Positions 12,909 through 25,624 of a stretch of 64,000 nucleotides of DNA are shown here, one piece after another (position 1 is the stretch's first letter; every line of letters starts with the position of its first letter). The stretch covers positions 50,507,133-50,571,132 of the forward strand of contig CM061238.1 of assembly GCA_030848705.1 (NCBI GenBank). Reading direction: 5' to 3'. The position numbers and the translations under genes were made by a program. The notes beneath the pieces are model-generated. The model was given only the letters and a program-made list of their open reading frames with translations, was not told the origin of the DNA and made no database searches. Source of the DNA: Heracleum sosnowskyi. Its lineage: Eukaryota; Streptophyta; Magnoliopsida; Apiales; Apiaceae.

Positions 12909-13607
12909 ATGCGGGGGGTAATGCTAACTCATAAGCTACTTTCCCAATCTGCTTCAAAATCTCAAATGGTCCAACGTATCTCGGACTCAATTTCCCTTTC
13001 TTTCCAAACCTAACTAATCCTTTCCATGGTGAAACTTTCAGTAACACTTGTTCTCCGACTTCGAATCCCATATCCTTTCTTGCTAGGTCAACATATTTCT
13101 TCTGCCGGTTCTGAGCTGTTATCAACCTTTTCTGAATGAATTCAATCACTTCCTTTGTCTGTTGTACTAATTCTGGTCCTATCACTTTCCGTTCACCAAC
13201 TTCTTCCTAATATACTGGAGATCGACACTTTCGTCCATATAAAGCTTCGTAAGGTGGCATCTCGATACTCGCGTGAAAACTATTTTTATATGAGAATTCT
13301 ACTAAGGGTAGATGATCATCCCAATTACCTTTAAAATCAAGTGCACACGTTCTAAGCATGTCTTAGATGGTTTGAATTGTCCTTTCACTTTGACCGTCTG
13401 TCTACGGGTGGTAAGCCGTACTCATTCTCAATTCGGTGCCTAAACATTCTTGAAAACTTCTCCAGAATCTTGAGTTGAATCGAGGGTCTCGATCAGATAC
13501 TATTGACACTGGAACTCCATGTCATACCATGATTTCCTTAACATATAAACGAACTAACTTATCCAGCGAGAATCTCTCGTTAATAGGAAGAAAATGTGCG
13601 GATTTCG
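12892..13607 (-). pseudogene. Gypsy A integrase catalytic core and GPY/F module, broken
   Basis: Reading the minus strand gives VSDRDPRFNSRFW and later TDGQSERT, which carry the second Asp and the Glu of the integrase DDE triad. A TAG replaces a codon just before TDGQSE (the AYHP-stop-TDGQ context). A further stop lies before the final segment 12892-13185, which holds RYVGPFEIL, the GPY/F module. These lesions would prevent a working integrase. Confidence 0.8.
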
Positions 13608-14714
13608 TCAATCGATCCACAATAACCCAAATAGCATCATGGTTAGTCTTCGTTCTAGGAATCCTACCACAAAGTCCATTGCGATGTGTTCCCACTTCCA
13701 CTCAGGAATTTCTAACGGCTGCAGTAATCCACTTGGTCTTTGATGTTCCGCCTTGACCCTTTGACATGTAAAACATTTACTCACCCATTCAGCAATTTCT
13801 CTTTTCATATTTGACCACCAAAAGTTCATTTTAAGATCTCGATACATCTTCGTGCTTCCAGGATGAATTGAATACTTCGAGTTATGCGCTTCGTACAAAA
13901 TTTCATTCTTTAGTTCTGCTACATTAGGTACCCATATTCGAGAAGCAAACCTTAAGATTCCCTTTTCGTCCAGTTGGCTACATATTTCCTCGCCTGTTAA
14001 ACTATTTGCATTGTCGTTCATGACTTGCTCTTGGCATTTCCGTATCTTTTCCAACAATTCAGGTTGAAATGTTATGGCGTAAATCATTTCTGTCGCGTCC
14101 TTCGAAACACGTACTTCTATCTCTAACTTCTCAAACTCTTTGTACAATTCTTTGGTCATCGTCATCATATTCAATCTTTCTTTTCTGCTCAATGCATCTG
14201 CTACCACGTTCGCCTTGTCGGGGTGATAATTTATAGAAACGTCGTAATCCTTGATTAGCTCCAACCATCTTCTTTGTCTCATGTTCAACTCCTTCTGATT
14301 AAAGATATATTTCAGACTTTTGTGATCGGTGTAAATTTCACATCTCTCTCCGTACAAGTAATGTCTCCATATCTTTAATGCAAATACGATCGCTGCTAAT
14401 TCCGAATCATGTGTAGGATATTTCTGTTCGTGAGGTCTCAATTGTCTTGACGCATAAGAAATTACTTTGTCATGTTGCATAAGTACACAACCTAATCCTT
14501 TGTAAGACGCATCACTATAGATTACAAATTGACCTTGAGCGTCTGGTAGCATTAACACTAGAGCCGTAGTTAATCTCTTCTTCAACTCTTGCAAACTCTC
14601 TTCACATTTGTCGTTCCAAATGAATCGTTCGCTTTTCCTTGTCAGCTTGGTCATTGGAGTAGCTATCTTTGCAAAATCCTGTACAAATCTCCGATAATAT
14701 CCGGCTAATCCCAA
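13608..14714 (-). pseudogene. Gypsy A RNase H and integrase zinc-binding region
   Basis: A 368-codon open stretch begins with the end of the RT thumb (GLAGYYRRFVQDFAKIA). It continues with RNase H (VIYSDASYKGLGCVLMQ, TDHKSLKYIF, DALSRK). Next comes the integrase HHCC zinc finger (H in YEAHNSKYSIHPG, then CFTCQRVKAEHQ) and the first catalytic Asp in WEHIAMDFV. The frame is lost just after that Asp. Upstream, two stops separate it from the RT stretch. Confidence 0.85.
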
Positions 14715-14852
14715 GAAACTTCTAACTTCAGTTGGTTTCCTTGGTCTTTCCTAATCCTTCACTGCTTCAATCTTGGCTGGATCTACTTTGATGCCTTCAC
14801 TACTTACCACGTGCCCTAGGAAATGAACTTCCCTTAACCAGAATTCACACTT

Positions 14853-15560
14853 TTAAAACTTTGCGTATAGTCCTTCTTGTCTTAAAATCTCCAACACAAT
14901 CCACAAGTGATTCGCATGTTCTTCTTCCGTCTTAGAATATATCAAAATATCATCGATGAATACCACTACAAACTCATCCAAATACTTCTTAAAAATCCTG
15001 TTCATTAAATCCATAAAAGCTGCTGGTGCATTCGTCAATCCAAACGCCATTACTAAAAACTCATAATGTCCATACCTTGTTTGAAAAGCTGTCTTCGGTA
15101 TATCGTCTGGTTTAACCGTCAATTGGTGATATCCTGATCGTAGATCAATCTTAGAAAAATGAACCGCTCCTTTTAACTGGTCAAACAGATCATCTATTCT
15201 GGGCAATGGATACTTGTTCTTGATGGTTAGTTTGTTTAACTCCCGATAATCTATACAAAGTCTCATACTTCCATCCTTCTTTTTGACAAACAACACTGGT
15301 GCTCCCCACGGTGAAACGCTAGGTCTGATAATTCCTTTGTCTAACAATTCCTGCAATTGCTTGGCTAACTCCTTCATCTCCACTGGTGCCATTCTGTATG
15401 GTGCTTTGGATACTGGTTCCGCGCCTGGTGTTAAGTCCATCGCAAACTCAATCTCTCTATCCGGAGGTAGTCCTGGTAACTCTTCTGGAAAAACATCTGG
15501 AAACTCACTCACGGCTGGAATATCTTCTAACTTAGAAACTTCCTTCTCGGTATCTATCAC
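14853..15560 (-). pseudogene. Gypsy A reverse transcriptase
   Basis: A 235-codon open stretch covers the palm and fingers of a Ty3/Gypsy reverse transcriptase. It includes DVFPEELPGLPPDREIEF, KKKDGSMRLCIDYRELN, FSKIDLRSGYHQL and the catalytic box VVFIDDILIYS (FIDD in place of the commoner YIDD or FVDD). A stop after LYAKF interrupts the fold before the following KCEFWL segment. Confidence 0.88.
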
Positions 15561-15584
15561 ATATGCGAGATAAGCCTCACATCC

Positions 15585-16289
15585 TTATTTTAATAACCTC
15601 TTAGTCTGAATCATTTTAAAAAATTTCTTCGTTTGTTTCTCTCCTTTAAATATTACTTCTTTCTTTTCTGGGGTAACTAAAGTAACCCTCTTATCCTTAC
15701 AATCAATACGCGCATCATAATCAGTTAACCAATCCATTCCTAAAATAACATCAAATTCTCCCAACTTGAAAGGTAATAAATCAGCATAAAAACGACTCCC
15801 TAAAATCTCAATTTCACAACGGGGACAATACGAGCTGACCGGTATACGATCCTGGTTAGCTATTTCTACACTCAACACTCCATTTAAGGGTTCCATTAAA
15901 CAATTCAATTTACGAGCAAACGTTTCCGAAATAAATGACTTAGTAGCTCCTGAATCTATCTGCACTTTAGCATTAACAGAATTTACTAGAAGTGTACCTG
16001 CCACCACATCGGAGTCTCTCACTACTTCCCTCATTGACATATTATAGGTTCTGGCTAACGGTTGAACATCAACAGCTGGAGGTGCCTGTATAGCTCGAAT
16101 CATGTTGTTCACAGGTGCTGGCGCTCTACAATCCTTGATCATATGGCCTGGTCTCTTACATCGATGGCACATGATACCTATCTTGCAATCCCTGGCATAA
16201 TGCCCCTTCTGGTTACACTTAAAACATGTGATACTCAATCTGTGGCATATACCCGGATGTCTCTTCCCGCATGTCTTGCATTCTGGCAA
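15585..16289 (-). pseudogene. Gypsy A zinc knuckles and aspartic protease
   Basis: Two CCHC knuckles, CFKCNQKGHYARDC and CHRCKRPGHMIKDC, mark the nucleocapsid. A retroviral-type protease follows, with active site QIDSGATKSFIS and GMDWL. A stop after KRLLK separates it from the RT stretch. A frameshift in a GA run near 16475 and a TAG at about 16420 separate it from the upstream gag. Confidence 0.85.
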
Positions 16290-16470
16290 TGGAGGTCTGG
16301 AAACTACTTGCTGATTATTGTTTGGTGGACGATTGATTGGTCCTGCATTTCCGGTATCTGGTTTCTTGAAAGTTGTACCTCTGCTCGGCTGGAATCCTGG
16401 TTTCTTGTTTGGATGGTTCTAAAGATCTCCCGGTGACTGGACCTTATCAGATGTCCCTACCTTTCTTTTC

Positions 16471-17247
16471 TTATTCTCTCTCTCTCATGTATGAATCAGT
16501 TTCTCCTTCCGCAATCATTGCCTTCTGTACCACGACTGCATATGTATCTAACTCCAAAACTGCTAACTTACTACGAATCCATGACCTCAGTCCCTGTTGG
16601 AACCTCTTGGCCTTCTTCTTCTCCGTATCAACGTATGTCGGAACAAACCTAGACAACTCGGTAAACTTGGTCTCGTACTGTGAAACAGTCATACTACCTT
16701 GCTTCAATTCTAAAAATTTCAACTCCATTTGATCTCGCATAAAGTCAGGAAAATACTTCTCTAAAAACAATTCTGTAAATCTCTCCCACGTAATTAACCC
16801 TTCAGGTTCTAACGCCTTACTAGTTTCCCACCAATAACTTGCCTCATTTTTTAGAAAATAACTAGCATACTCAGTTTTCTTTTCTCCCGTTACCTCTATC
16901 AACGTAAAAGCTTTCTCCATTTCCTTTAACCATGCATTTGCCTCAACTGGATCAGCAGATCCCTTGAACTCTGGAGGTTTTGCTGCTTGAAAGGATTTAA
17001 ACGTAACCACGGGTACTACCTGCTGGTGCGGCTGTTGTTGATGCTGATGTTGCTGATGCTGTTGCTGCTGCTGCTGTAGTAACTGATGTTGGATCTGTTG
17101 TTGTTGTTGTGCTAGAGCAGTAGTTTATTGAGTGAGGGTGGTCAAAAGCTTTACTACAACCGGATCTAAATGACCCGTTGGGGGTGTATTCTGTTGACCT
17201 TCTTGGTCAGCTGAACTATTCGCACGGGTATTTCGTCTAGGAGGCAT
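16471..17247 (-). pseudogene. Gypsy A gag capsid region
   Basis: The ATG is at 17245-17247 (MPPRRNTRAN). Codon 41 is TAA (17125-17127), where the family has Gln, followed by a polyglutamine stretch. The retrotransposon gag domain then reads PPEFKGSADPVEANAWL, YWWETSKALEPEG and FLELKQGSMTVSQYE. The same frame runs to 16471, then shifts in a GAGAGAGAGA run. It would assemble the particle if intact. The early stop makes expression from this copy unlikely. Confidence 0.85.
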
Positions 17248-17657
17248 ATTGCTGATGAATAAACAATAACTGATTTACTAAAATAATTCATAAATAGAAG
17301 AGAAAAGAACACAATTAGTAGAACCATGATTTACGGATTTTCAACGGCGTAAGGGTACACTCGTTGCACAAGTAGAATAACAATTACAATAGTGAAAATG
17401 AATAAAAAGAGAATAATAATAGTTCTACAAAGGATGGTTATCATAAATATATACATAGATTCGATACAAGCGTAAAACGCTTTCAAAAGTAAAGTGTGTC
17501 ATAGCTGAACTACAACTGCCGATCAACAGTACAACAACAAAATACAACAACAATCCAAGGCGATATTATAAGCCTGGTGCACTACTGGTACTATACTATG
17601 CATCTATGTACTATCTGATTGGAATCCACATAATATCCCAATCTCGTCTCTACCGGC

Positions 17658-18203
17658 TCATGGATCATCGTCTCTGGTCTCCCACAGTGCTGGTCCGGAA
17701 ATCTCCCCAATCTCCCTCATCACAAAGTCCAAAATCTCTCTCATCCCTATTGTAGTCTCTCCCTCTATGCTAGTAGCTAGTCCATGCAACCTCGTCTCTA
17801 CCAGTGTCCTCACAACCCTGAGTCTCATCCGTGTCTCTCCTATCTGATCTCTGAATCTATCTCTATCTCTGGCTACACCTGCCTCCGCTGTACGCATCCC
17901 ACGCATCTCTAATACCTGTCTACGAAAGTAATCCCTCTCCTCTCTCATCCTCTGATAACGGTGATGTGGAACTGGTGGCTCGGAGATCTGGAACAAAGGT
18001 CCAGAAACTAAAGCCTGAAACCGCGGTGCTACGGGTATGCGTCGAAGTGGAACGGGACAAGGTATAGGATCTCTCCTGACCACTATAGGTCCAGACTGAG
18101 GTAGTGTCGGTCGCGACGGTCCTGCTCTCATATCTGGTACAGGTCTCTCCTCTATCGGGTGCTCTGACGGATCTGAATCGGAACTAGAGCTAGGTGGCTG
18201 CAA
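17658..18203 (-). CDS. Extra proline- and arginine-rich ORF upstream of Gypsy A gag
   Basis: This is a 181-codon open stretch between the primer-binding site and gag, on the same strand. It begins with a Ser/Pro-rich segment (QPPSSSSDSDPSEHPIEE) and continues Arg-rich and possibly helical (HHRYQRMREERDYFRRQV). It has no ATG at its start: a TAA directly precedes it, and the first internal ATG is codon 25. A splice-acceptor-like TATAATTGCAG ends exactly where it opens, so it may be an exon. It has stayed open while gag and pol have several stops. I do not recognise a domain; upstream ORFs of this sort occur in some plant Gypsy elements. Confidence 0.45.
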   Translation of the reverse strand: MQPPSSSSDSDPSEHPIEERPVPDMRAGPSRPTLPQSGPIVVRRDPIPCPVPLRRIPVAPRFQALVSGPLFQISEPPVPHHRYQRMREERDYFRRQVLEMRGMRTAEAGVARDRDRFRDQIGETRMRLRVVRTLVETRLHGLATSIEGETTIGMREILDFVMREIGEISGPALWETRDDDP

Positions 18204-18328
18204 TTATAACCATACTCGATTACTACACATAATATCTCTAATCGACCTTCTATGACCATTAGGTGAATTCCTAACCCTCTATGTTATCCTGGACCCTAAA
18301 TCCTAACTTTTTTCAAATGCCATAACCT

Positions 18329-18343
18329 GTTGCTCTGATACCA
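18329..18343 (-). promoter_or_regulatory. Primer-binding site of Gypsy A
   Basis: The reverse complement is TGGTATCAGAGCAAC; the first 12 bases match initiator tRNA-Met. Three bases separate it from the LTR at 18347. Confidence 0.85.
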
Positions 18344-18346
18344 ACC

Positions 18347-21300
18347 TGTGACGCCCTCCAAACCCGGGGTACAGATTTGGGGAGTCACTCGACCAACGAA
18401 ACACAATATACCTGAATCTAACACATGCATAATAATATAATAACATAAAATACCCCTCATCCAGGACCGCATCCAGATTATGGCAAGACACAAGCTTCTA
18501 AGTCATATTAGTACAAACTAGTTTTCAGAGTTATTACACAACTTAATATACAAAGCTAGACAGCTAGTCTAACTATCAAAATAAACAACTACCCATCCAA
18601 GGACAATCACTCGAGGTGGTCTCCTAGCATCGGGAGAACTGTCACTAGCGCTGTGTCTACTCATTCTCTCGCTTCACTGGAATAGGGTTAGAAACAAAAC
18701 AAGTATGAGCCACATATGCTCAGCAAGCATGATATATATATCAATCACAGTTCCATAATGAAAGGAAAGAATTCAATTATCTGAATCAACAATACACAAG
18801 TCAAACATAATCTTTTAACAATCTTTATTAAAGAAAGAGGAATCAGAATTAGACTTCTACATTTTTCAAATACAAAGGTTGAGCTGCTGATCAGTCACGC
18901 ATCAACCCCGGACTAGCTTATAGCATAGTCCTCCACTAGGATCCATGGCCATCTAGTCCTTAAGTTATTACGACCATAAATATGGCCCGACCATTACTGG
19001 TCTCATTTTAAAACATGCCAATTCTATCACAAGGTACAAGCAATAACATGCATAACAAGATAAGTACACAATGACAGGGTATAATAGTTGCAAAAGAGCT
19101 TCTACTATTCAATATCAAGGAAAGTCCGAGAAATAGATTCGGAATGGTTTCAAGGGTGCAACGTACTCATTTAAGAAAGTCAACAATGGTTATCATCAAT
19201 ATAAACTGAATTGAAGGTGAAGGTTTCTGATATCCAACACGATTGTGGATTAAATCAAAAGTTAGGAATATTCAAGGAAATAACATCAGTGCTCAATACG
19301 GGTGAAGGTTGAATAATCTGAATCGTTCTGATGGTAACATACAAGTAATTTTGAAGAATAATTATAATGGAATCAACAAGTAAAGGCACAGATACTTGCG
19401 TGGTCTACGTCGTTGACAGGATTCTATCTCGTTCACTCTACTTTCCCCTTTCCCTTGCTCCGGGAACTCGATTCTATAATAAACAACTTATAACAGTAAG
19501 TCTAACTATCCTCATTCTATCCTCGACACACAATCATAATCATTATCACATTTAAACAAGTAACCGAGTATTTATCGGACGCCCGGGCTAATTTTACGGT
19601 AATTAAAACTCAGACCTTAGCCCTCGTACGGGCATTTACGGATTATTAAAACACATTAATCGACTCATATAAACCATATAGCACTTATAAATGTTTTTAA
19701 AACAATATTCGAGGCTTATTTGAATTTAAATAAGTCACAACTAATTTTTAAATCAAAAATAGGATTTTTAATCCCATTATAAGTATTTAAAAACAGTTAA
19801 ATCAATTTATAAAAATTAATTGACACTCTTTAAATGCTCAAACTATTTTTAAATAATAAATCAGGCTTGAAAATAATTAAACTGAATTTTAAATTAATTA
19901 AATCTAATTAATAACTAATTTTTAAGAATTAACTGATTAAAAGAATTAATCAATTAATTAATTAATTAAATAAATAAATAAGATTTTTCAGAATTTTCTG
20001 AATTTAAAATATATTTTTTAAAATAAAAATATTAATTTTAAAAGATTTTAAACTATTTTCGAATTAAATTTAAAAATAAAATTCAAAAACAGTTTTCTGA
20101 AAATATTTTAGTGTTTCGAAGATTGAAACCGGGTCAGGAAAACGGGTTAACGGGTCGGGAAGAACACAAACGGGTCACCAAGAACAACCCGGAATTTTTC
20201 CAGAATCCGGCGAAAAACCTAGATTCCGGCGACTCAAAAACTGCACAGAAATTAGGGCTTTTGGTACCAAAACAATCCTTATTAACTTAGCAATCTATTC
20301 CGACCAAAAATAAACCAAAAACATCACCGGAATCAAAAACCCGACTATTTTCCGGCGAGCTTAACAAATTTTCCGATTTGTAAATTTTGTAAATGAAACT
20401 CTTTGTTCTTTATATCAAAATGAAGCTAAGAACACATACAATGAAAGCCCTCTATCAGAAATCATGTCAGATCATTCATATGAATGGACGAATCAAATTA
20501 AAATTTGGGCAAAAACCCTAGAATTCGATTTCTCAAATCTGAACATAAACATGAAATTAAAGCATGAATTCCTACTAATTAGAACCCTAGGAACATGTTA
20601 GAAGCAATCAATTGAACGGGGAATCAACAGAATGAAAATCCCCAATTCACGTATGAACCCTAATTTTAATTCAAAATTTGAAAATTTCATATAAAATCGA
20701 AAAATTACCAGATGATGATGAGGTTGGAATATTCTGAAACTAGAGCTCAAGACCTTTGATTTGAGTACTTGAACTTTGAATTTGGATTTCAATAACACCT
20801 TCGAATTTGATTTTGATTTTCAAGAACACGAAGAACACGGTTCGAGAATTTTATATTTTTGTAAATTTTTAATACAGATTATATGAAGTATAATGTAAGA
20901 TTCTCCTTTTTATACTCAGTGTAAAATAATAACCTAAACGACATTTTTGGATCGATATTGATCCACTAGTTCGCTTTAAAACCCTAATAATGTCAAATAC
21001 ATGTTTTACGACGTGATAGCTATCCACAAAGACGGATAGTTATCCAAATCAATACATATCATTTATATAACTAATGCTCAAGAGTACTGGGGCTATAAAA
21101 GATGTATTTATTGATACGGACGATATATCAATTACCCTAGAAAAATTAGGGTTAGGGTTAGGGTTTAGAATAAATTTTCTTCTTTTGAATAAAACAAATA
21201 CTATTGATAATATCGGATAATAAGGGATATAATAATACGAAGAAATCCTCCGATAATGATTCGAACACAAATGACGAAGGAATAATAATTATGAAAAAAA

Positions 21301-21505
21301 TTTCAATGGGGCCCTTGAATTATCAAAACGGGGCTCAAAATTGAAGATATTTGCAAATGACAAAATATTTGAACGGGGCTTTCGACACACCAATTTACAC
21401 ATAAACACTTAACAATCCTTATCACTATAACTCAAAATACTTCATAATAAGTATTCTACACATATAATACAATTTATATTATTAATAAAGTTCACGGATC
21501 TTACA
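18347..21505 (-). repeat. 5' LTR of Gypsy A (3.16 kb)
   Basis: It matches the left LTR from TGTGACGCCCTCC to GATCTTACA. Positions 21140-21165 hold a short telomere-like run (TTAGGG three times). Positions 18710-18745 hold the conserved block ending CAGCAAGCATGATATATAT, likely the core promoter on the minus strand. Confidence 0.88.
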
Positions 21506-21800
21506 AATGTGGGCCCCACCTGCAGGGCCCACTTTTTCTGACAGTGGGACCCACATATGGGACCCACTTCTTCTGACAACGGGGCCCACTTTTTCTGACA
21601 GTGGGGCCCACTTCTTCTGACAGTGGGGCCTAATGTGGGCCCACATTTGCTGACATGGAACCCAATTTTGTGATGTGGGCCCCACTCTACTGACTGTAAC
21701 ACTACATTATTTATATTGAGTAACACTATATCTGGATCCTGTAACACTGTATTTGGTATTTAACAACATGTTGATATACAAATGTCACACTACGCTAGGC
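21506..21800. repeat. CACTA-1 subterminal array: GTGGGGCCCAC motifs then TGTAACAC motifs
   Basis: Positions 21506-21695 carry about eight copies of a GTGGG(G/A)CCCAC-type palindrome alternating with TTCTGACA spacers. TGTAACACT-type motifs follow to 21800. The same two motif classes occur at the other end of the element (43455-43680, 44700-45000). This supports the idea that both flanks of the Gypsy insertion belong to one CACTA. Confidence 0.7.
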
Positions 21801-21827
21801 ATATGTAACAGTAAAATATAAAAAATT

Positions 21828-24400
21828 TCATGATGTCTGCTTTGTATATGCAGCATTCCCGTCTTTCAGCATCTCCTTAATGTCCTCCTACAAGAGACAG
21901 TTTCGTCAATTTTTGAGAGGTAAAATTAGTTCAAATTTAGACTTTCACGATATGATATACTTACAATTCTTTTTTGAACTACATCCCCACTCGACTTGTA
22001 CTTGCGCCCTGGCTTGCGCTTACGACTTTTTAAATAGATTCTAGCATTTGATGGGGAGGCAAGATCTGGGTTTTTGTTTTTCTGGCATGTATAGGAAAAT
22101 AACATTGATAAGGTTATAAGCATGAAACATCAAACATTAAGAAGAAGAACAAGCACGTGGCAGCAAGAAATAATTTTCCATCTTAAGTAATATTTTATAA
22201 ATGTTACTTAATCAATTATACCAGCTTGTTTCTAAGTTGAGCAAGACTGTTCCGACCGAGAGTGTGTGGCTCAGCACTGGAATTACAACGGGCTTTATTA
22301 TCCTCATCCAATGCCTATTACCAGAAAATGTTCGCAATGTCAAATAATACTGATATGTACCAAATAAATGAATCAAAATACACCACTCAATTTAATTTAT
22401 ATTTTATATATGTATGTCAGCTAGTAAAAGTACCTTAACTTCATCGTATGCCCAATACTTCAACAACATTTTAAAATCCTGAAGAGGAATTGTCTCCGGC
22501 CTGTGTTGGATCCTTTCTTCATCAGTGTGATATTGTGTATAATGACTTTCCTTGAAACGAGACTTGTGTGTTCTCCAAAGAGAACTAAGTGTCTTGTTTA
22601 CACACCATTCCCCTTCTTCCGGAATTATGTACCTATCCTAGAATGTATGAAACATAAATTGCTAATAAATCCTACTAATATAGATTTAATGTGGAGTACA
22701 AATGCATATTACCTAGTTGAACTTCTTCATCCGCTTCTTCATCTACATTTGGTAAACTTGTTTCACCAACATCACATATCCTTCGATCACCTTCAAGATC
22801 TTTCCCTGACTTTCCTGCAACACAATATAAGCGGCAATTGTACCACTTTGTACAGATTTGTCTATTTAACAGTTTACTACATGTTGGTTTTAAAAGTTTT
22901 GCAGAGTTTCTAGCAGGGGCAACTTTCTTTCTTTTTTTCTCGATAGCGTGCGTCGGATCCGTATCACCTAAATCCGTAGCATTAGCTCGCGAACGAGTTC
23001 TAGGACCAGGTACAGTCTTCTTTTCCTTGACAGTCTTAATTCTCTAAATTTTATATGAATTTAACATTAGCTTCACACAAAATTAAAATTCATATACAAA
23101 CTCGAGAGCCATGAAATTAAATTAATTAAAAAGGTCTCTTTTAAATAAATTAACCTGTTATATAAGCATTGTGGTCTAGTCTGTAAAGTACAGAGTAATG
23201 TACGGCTTGATATTTAATTAATTTATGTATTGCTCACTGAAATCAATAATTATAAAAACTATTACAATTATCTCAAGCTGCCAAGCAACACAAAATTATC
23301 AATAATTATAAAAACAACAATCACTATATTTAAATAATTATAAACATCAGTATATGCATAAATGAACAAAAGCAAAATAATCTTATTTAAATAAATAGTA
23401 CCTCTGACGAATCAGCACTATCATCTCCACTATCATTTTCCACAATATATTCATCATATTCCTCCATATCTTTCGTTTTCCTTTTACTTTCCTTGACTTT
23501 AGGTAGATTTGGATTAGCAACATATTTTCCTAACCCAAGTTCTTTAAACTTTTCTTTGTTTTCTTGCACACATCAGAGTCTACCTAGCTCATATTCATTC
23601 ACTGGCGGACACTACAAGTCATCAAATCACATAGATTGTACTTTCTATCTTGGAAAACGAAAATAATTAATAGAAAAAAAAGAGGGGTGATGGGACAATA
23701 TTAGTACCTCAACAATTTCTTTATCTCTGGTCTTTTTGACTTCAATGAAATCATCCTGGATATCATTCTGTAAATCCAATTTCCTTTTTGTTATTCCTTT
23801 TTTATTCACAGGTACATGCAGTACCTTTTCCAGCTGAGATGACCTCAGAATCTTCCCATTTTTCTTTTGTTGCTGGAGTTGGAGTTGGTGTGCAGTCACA
23901 AATGTACGCTTCACTGGTTCCTTGGCAGCAACTATAACATAAATATCACGGAATCAAGCAACAAGGAGCGCACATAATATATATATATATATACACAACT
24001 AACATTAATATTCATACTATTGCATATAAATACCTTGAACTATGTTCTTCCTCGGCCGTATGACTACGTGTGGCTGCCCTTGAATCAAAGGCTCGATTTA
24101 TTTGTCAACACTGTTATCAACATAGAAAGGTATTTCTCCACCATTTTTACAGGCATTTACAAGTTGCATAAAATCTGCATCATCTTTCACAAGCTTCTAG
24201 TCACGGCTTTCTTCGTTCTAGACATACACTCCTCCAATTTCTTTGTAGTGGAGGTAATCCTTCACATTCTCCATCAACACCGTATATGCAACTTCATCGA
24301 CATCCATGTTGTTTATAAGGAAAGTCTGTCCACCTGAATAATAAGTCTTCCTAAACACCCCTCTATAGTAGTATCTTACACACACATATTTTTCTGCCAT
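21828..24400 (-). pseudogene. CACTA-1 TnpA-like gene: PB1-like domain plus plant Ptta/En/Spm transposase domain
   Basis: Nine exons can be traced on the minus strand with GT-AG borders, approximately: 24034-24400, 23708-23931, 23402-23611, an exon ending at 23043, 22713-22814, 22434-22637, 22222-22314, 21965-22081, 21828-21887. The first starts at an ATG (24400) and reads MAEKYVCVRYYYRGVF, like the PB1-like N-terminus seen in plant transposon proteins. It contains two TAG and one TAA. The sixth and seventh (YIIPEEGEWCVNKTL, LWRTHKSRFKESHYTQYHTD, PHTLGRNSLAQLRNKL) are the Ptta/En/Spm transposase family. The eighth has SRKRKPGRKYKSSGDVV. The stop is TGA at 21828-21830. TnpA-type proteins bind subterminal repeats; this copy is dead. 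Confidence 0.75.
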
Positions 24401-24640
24401 CCTATAAAAAATAAAAAGGAACTGATTAAAACAAGGAGTACAAAAATGATGAATATAAAGACAAAAATGATATGATGCAATAAAAGTACAGGGCAGCCAA
24501 GACAATTTAACATTAAAAAAAACAATTCTATGTACGTAAGCAATTACACAAGTATATGACTTTTCAACAAGAAACAAATAAAAAAAATGCAATATGAGAA
24601 AAGGATTATACATATACTATATTACAATATCTAGTTCTAT

Positions 24641-25618
24641 ATGATGATTTTTAGAACTAGACACTGCTTCATAAAGTCGTGCCAATTCGTAATGAAGATG
24701 AAGATGCTATTATTTATCAAAGCGTCAAATCCTCTATATATTGGCATCTTAGAGAACGGACAGTTTGTACCAATGAAACCAGTAGGTGAATCTACAAATC
24801 CTGATGGTACTAGAGTTCCCCAAGGTTCAACCCCAAAGGAATTGATTGAGTACACAGAGACAGACAAGGAACTGGTTAGATTGGATACAGGTCTAATGCT
24901 GATATTAACTGACTCCGCATATAAGGAAATGAGTTATCAGATTATGAACTGTACAAGTGGGAAACAAATGTGGGATACCATAAATCTTATAATGGAAGGT
25001 ACTGAAGACGTGCAGGAAAATAGATTAGATATCCTGATATCTCAATATGAATCATTTAGGTCACTTCCCGGAGAAAGTATAACTCAGGTCTTTGAGAAAT
25101 ATACTAAACTGTTAAATGAATTATCTATGAAAGGGAAGACCTATCCTCTGAGAGAGACAAACAGGAAGTTCATGATGACACTGCCCCACCATGTAGAACA
25201 CAAGTCTTCATCCATAAGGGAAAGAATAGATTTTACTAAGATGTCATTAGAGATGATCTATGGCAAGCTTAAAACTTATGAGATGGAACAAGAACAAAGA
25301 GTAATAATCTATGGACCAGGGACAGTGGATAACAAAAATACTGCACTCGCAAGATCAGCTGCACTTGTAATGAATGAACCAACAACTTATGATATTCAGG
25401 TTCAAACCCCTAGAGCTGGAAATGAAGAGATAATAGAGGCTAAAATGGATTCTGCAAATCTAGGTGCTGATGAAAGTGATTACTACACCCTAGAAGAACT
25501 TGAGCAAATGGAAGACAAAACCATGGCGTACTTAGCTGCAAAGTTTAGTCACATTCGTTTCGAGAGAAACCCTAAGTACAAGTTCAAGGGCTCAGCAAAC
25601 AGATTATACATCGCTTGA
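24641..25618 (+). pseudogene. Copia gag fragment, opposite strand, inside the CACTA transposase region
   Basis: A 325-codon open stretch reads as the capsid part of a Copia gag: KASNPLYIGILENGQF, NCTSGKQMWDTINLIMEG and LTLPHHVEHKSSSIRER-like segments. It is closely related in layout to the gag at 57178. The first 20 or so residues do not match the family, and it ends at a TGA just where the linker to the zinc knuckle would follow. No LTR, primer site or pol flanks it. It sits where the catalytic part of the CACTA TnpD gene should be. It is a captured or inserted fragment, not an element. Confidence 0.8.
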
Positions 25619-25624
25619 TTGCTC

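Larger units (their letters stand above)
3718..21505 (-). mobile_element. Chromovirus-type Gypsy LTR retrotransposon (A), decayed
   Basis: It is a complete LTR-internal-LTR structure on the minus strand. The two LTRs start TGTGACGCCCTCC and end GATCTTACA in plus-strand view. The primer-binding site is at 18329-18343 and the purine tract at 12600-12613. The flanking 5 bases are gatgt (3713-3717) and aatgt (21506-21510), a target duplication with one change. gag, protease, RT, RNase H, integrase and chromodomain follow in the Gypsy order. Several stops and frameshifts break the coding sequence. The left LTR is interrupted by a solo LTR at 6542-12221. The LTR pair differs at several percent of sites by eye, so the insertion is not recent. 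Confidence 0.88.

Noticed and set aside
22503..22913. 136-codon plus-strand open stretch
   Set aside because: It lies opposite exons 5 and 6 of the TnpA-like gene, which carry recognisable transposase residues on the minus strand.
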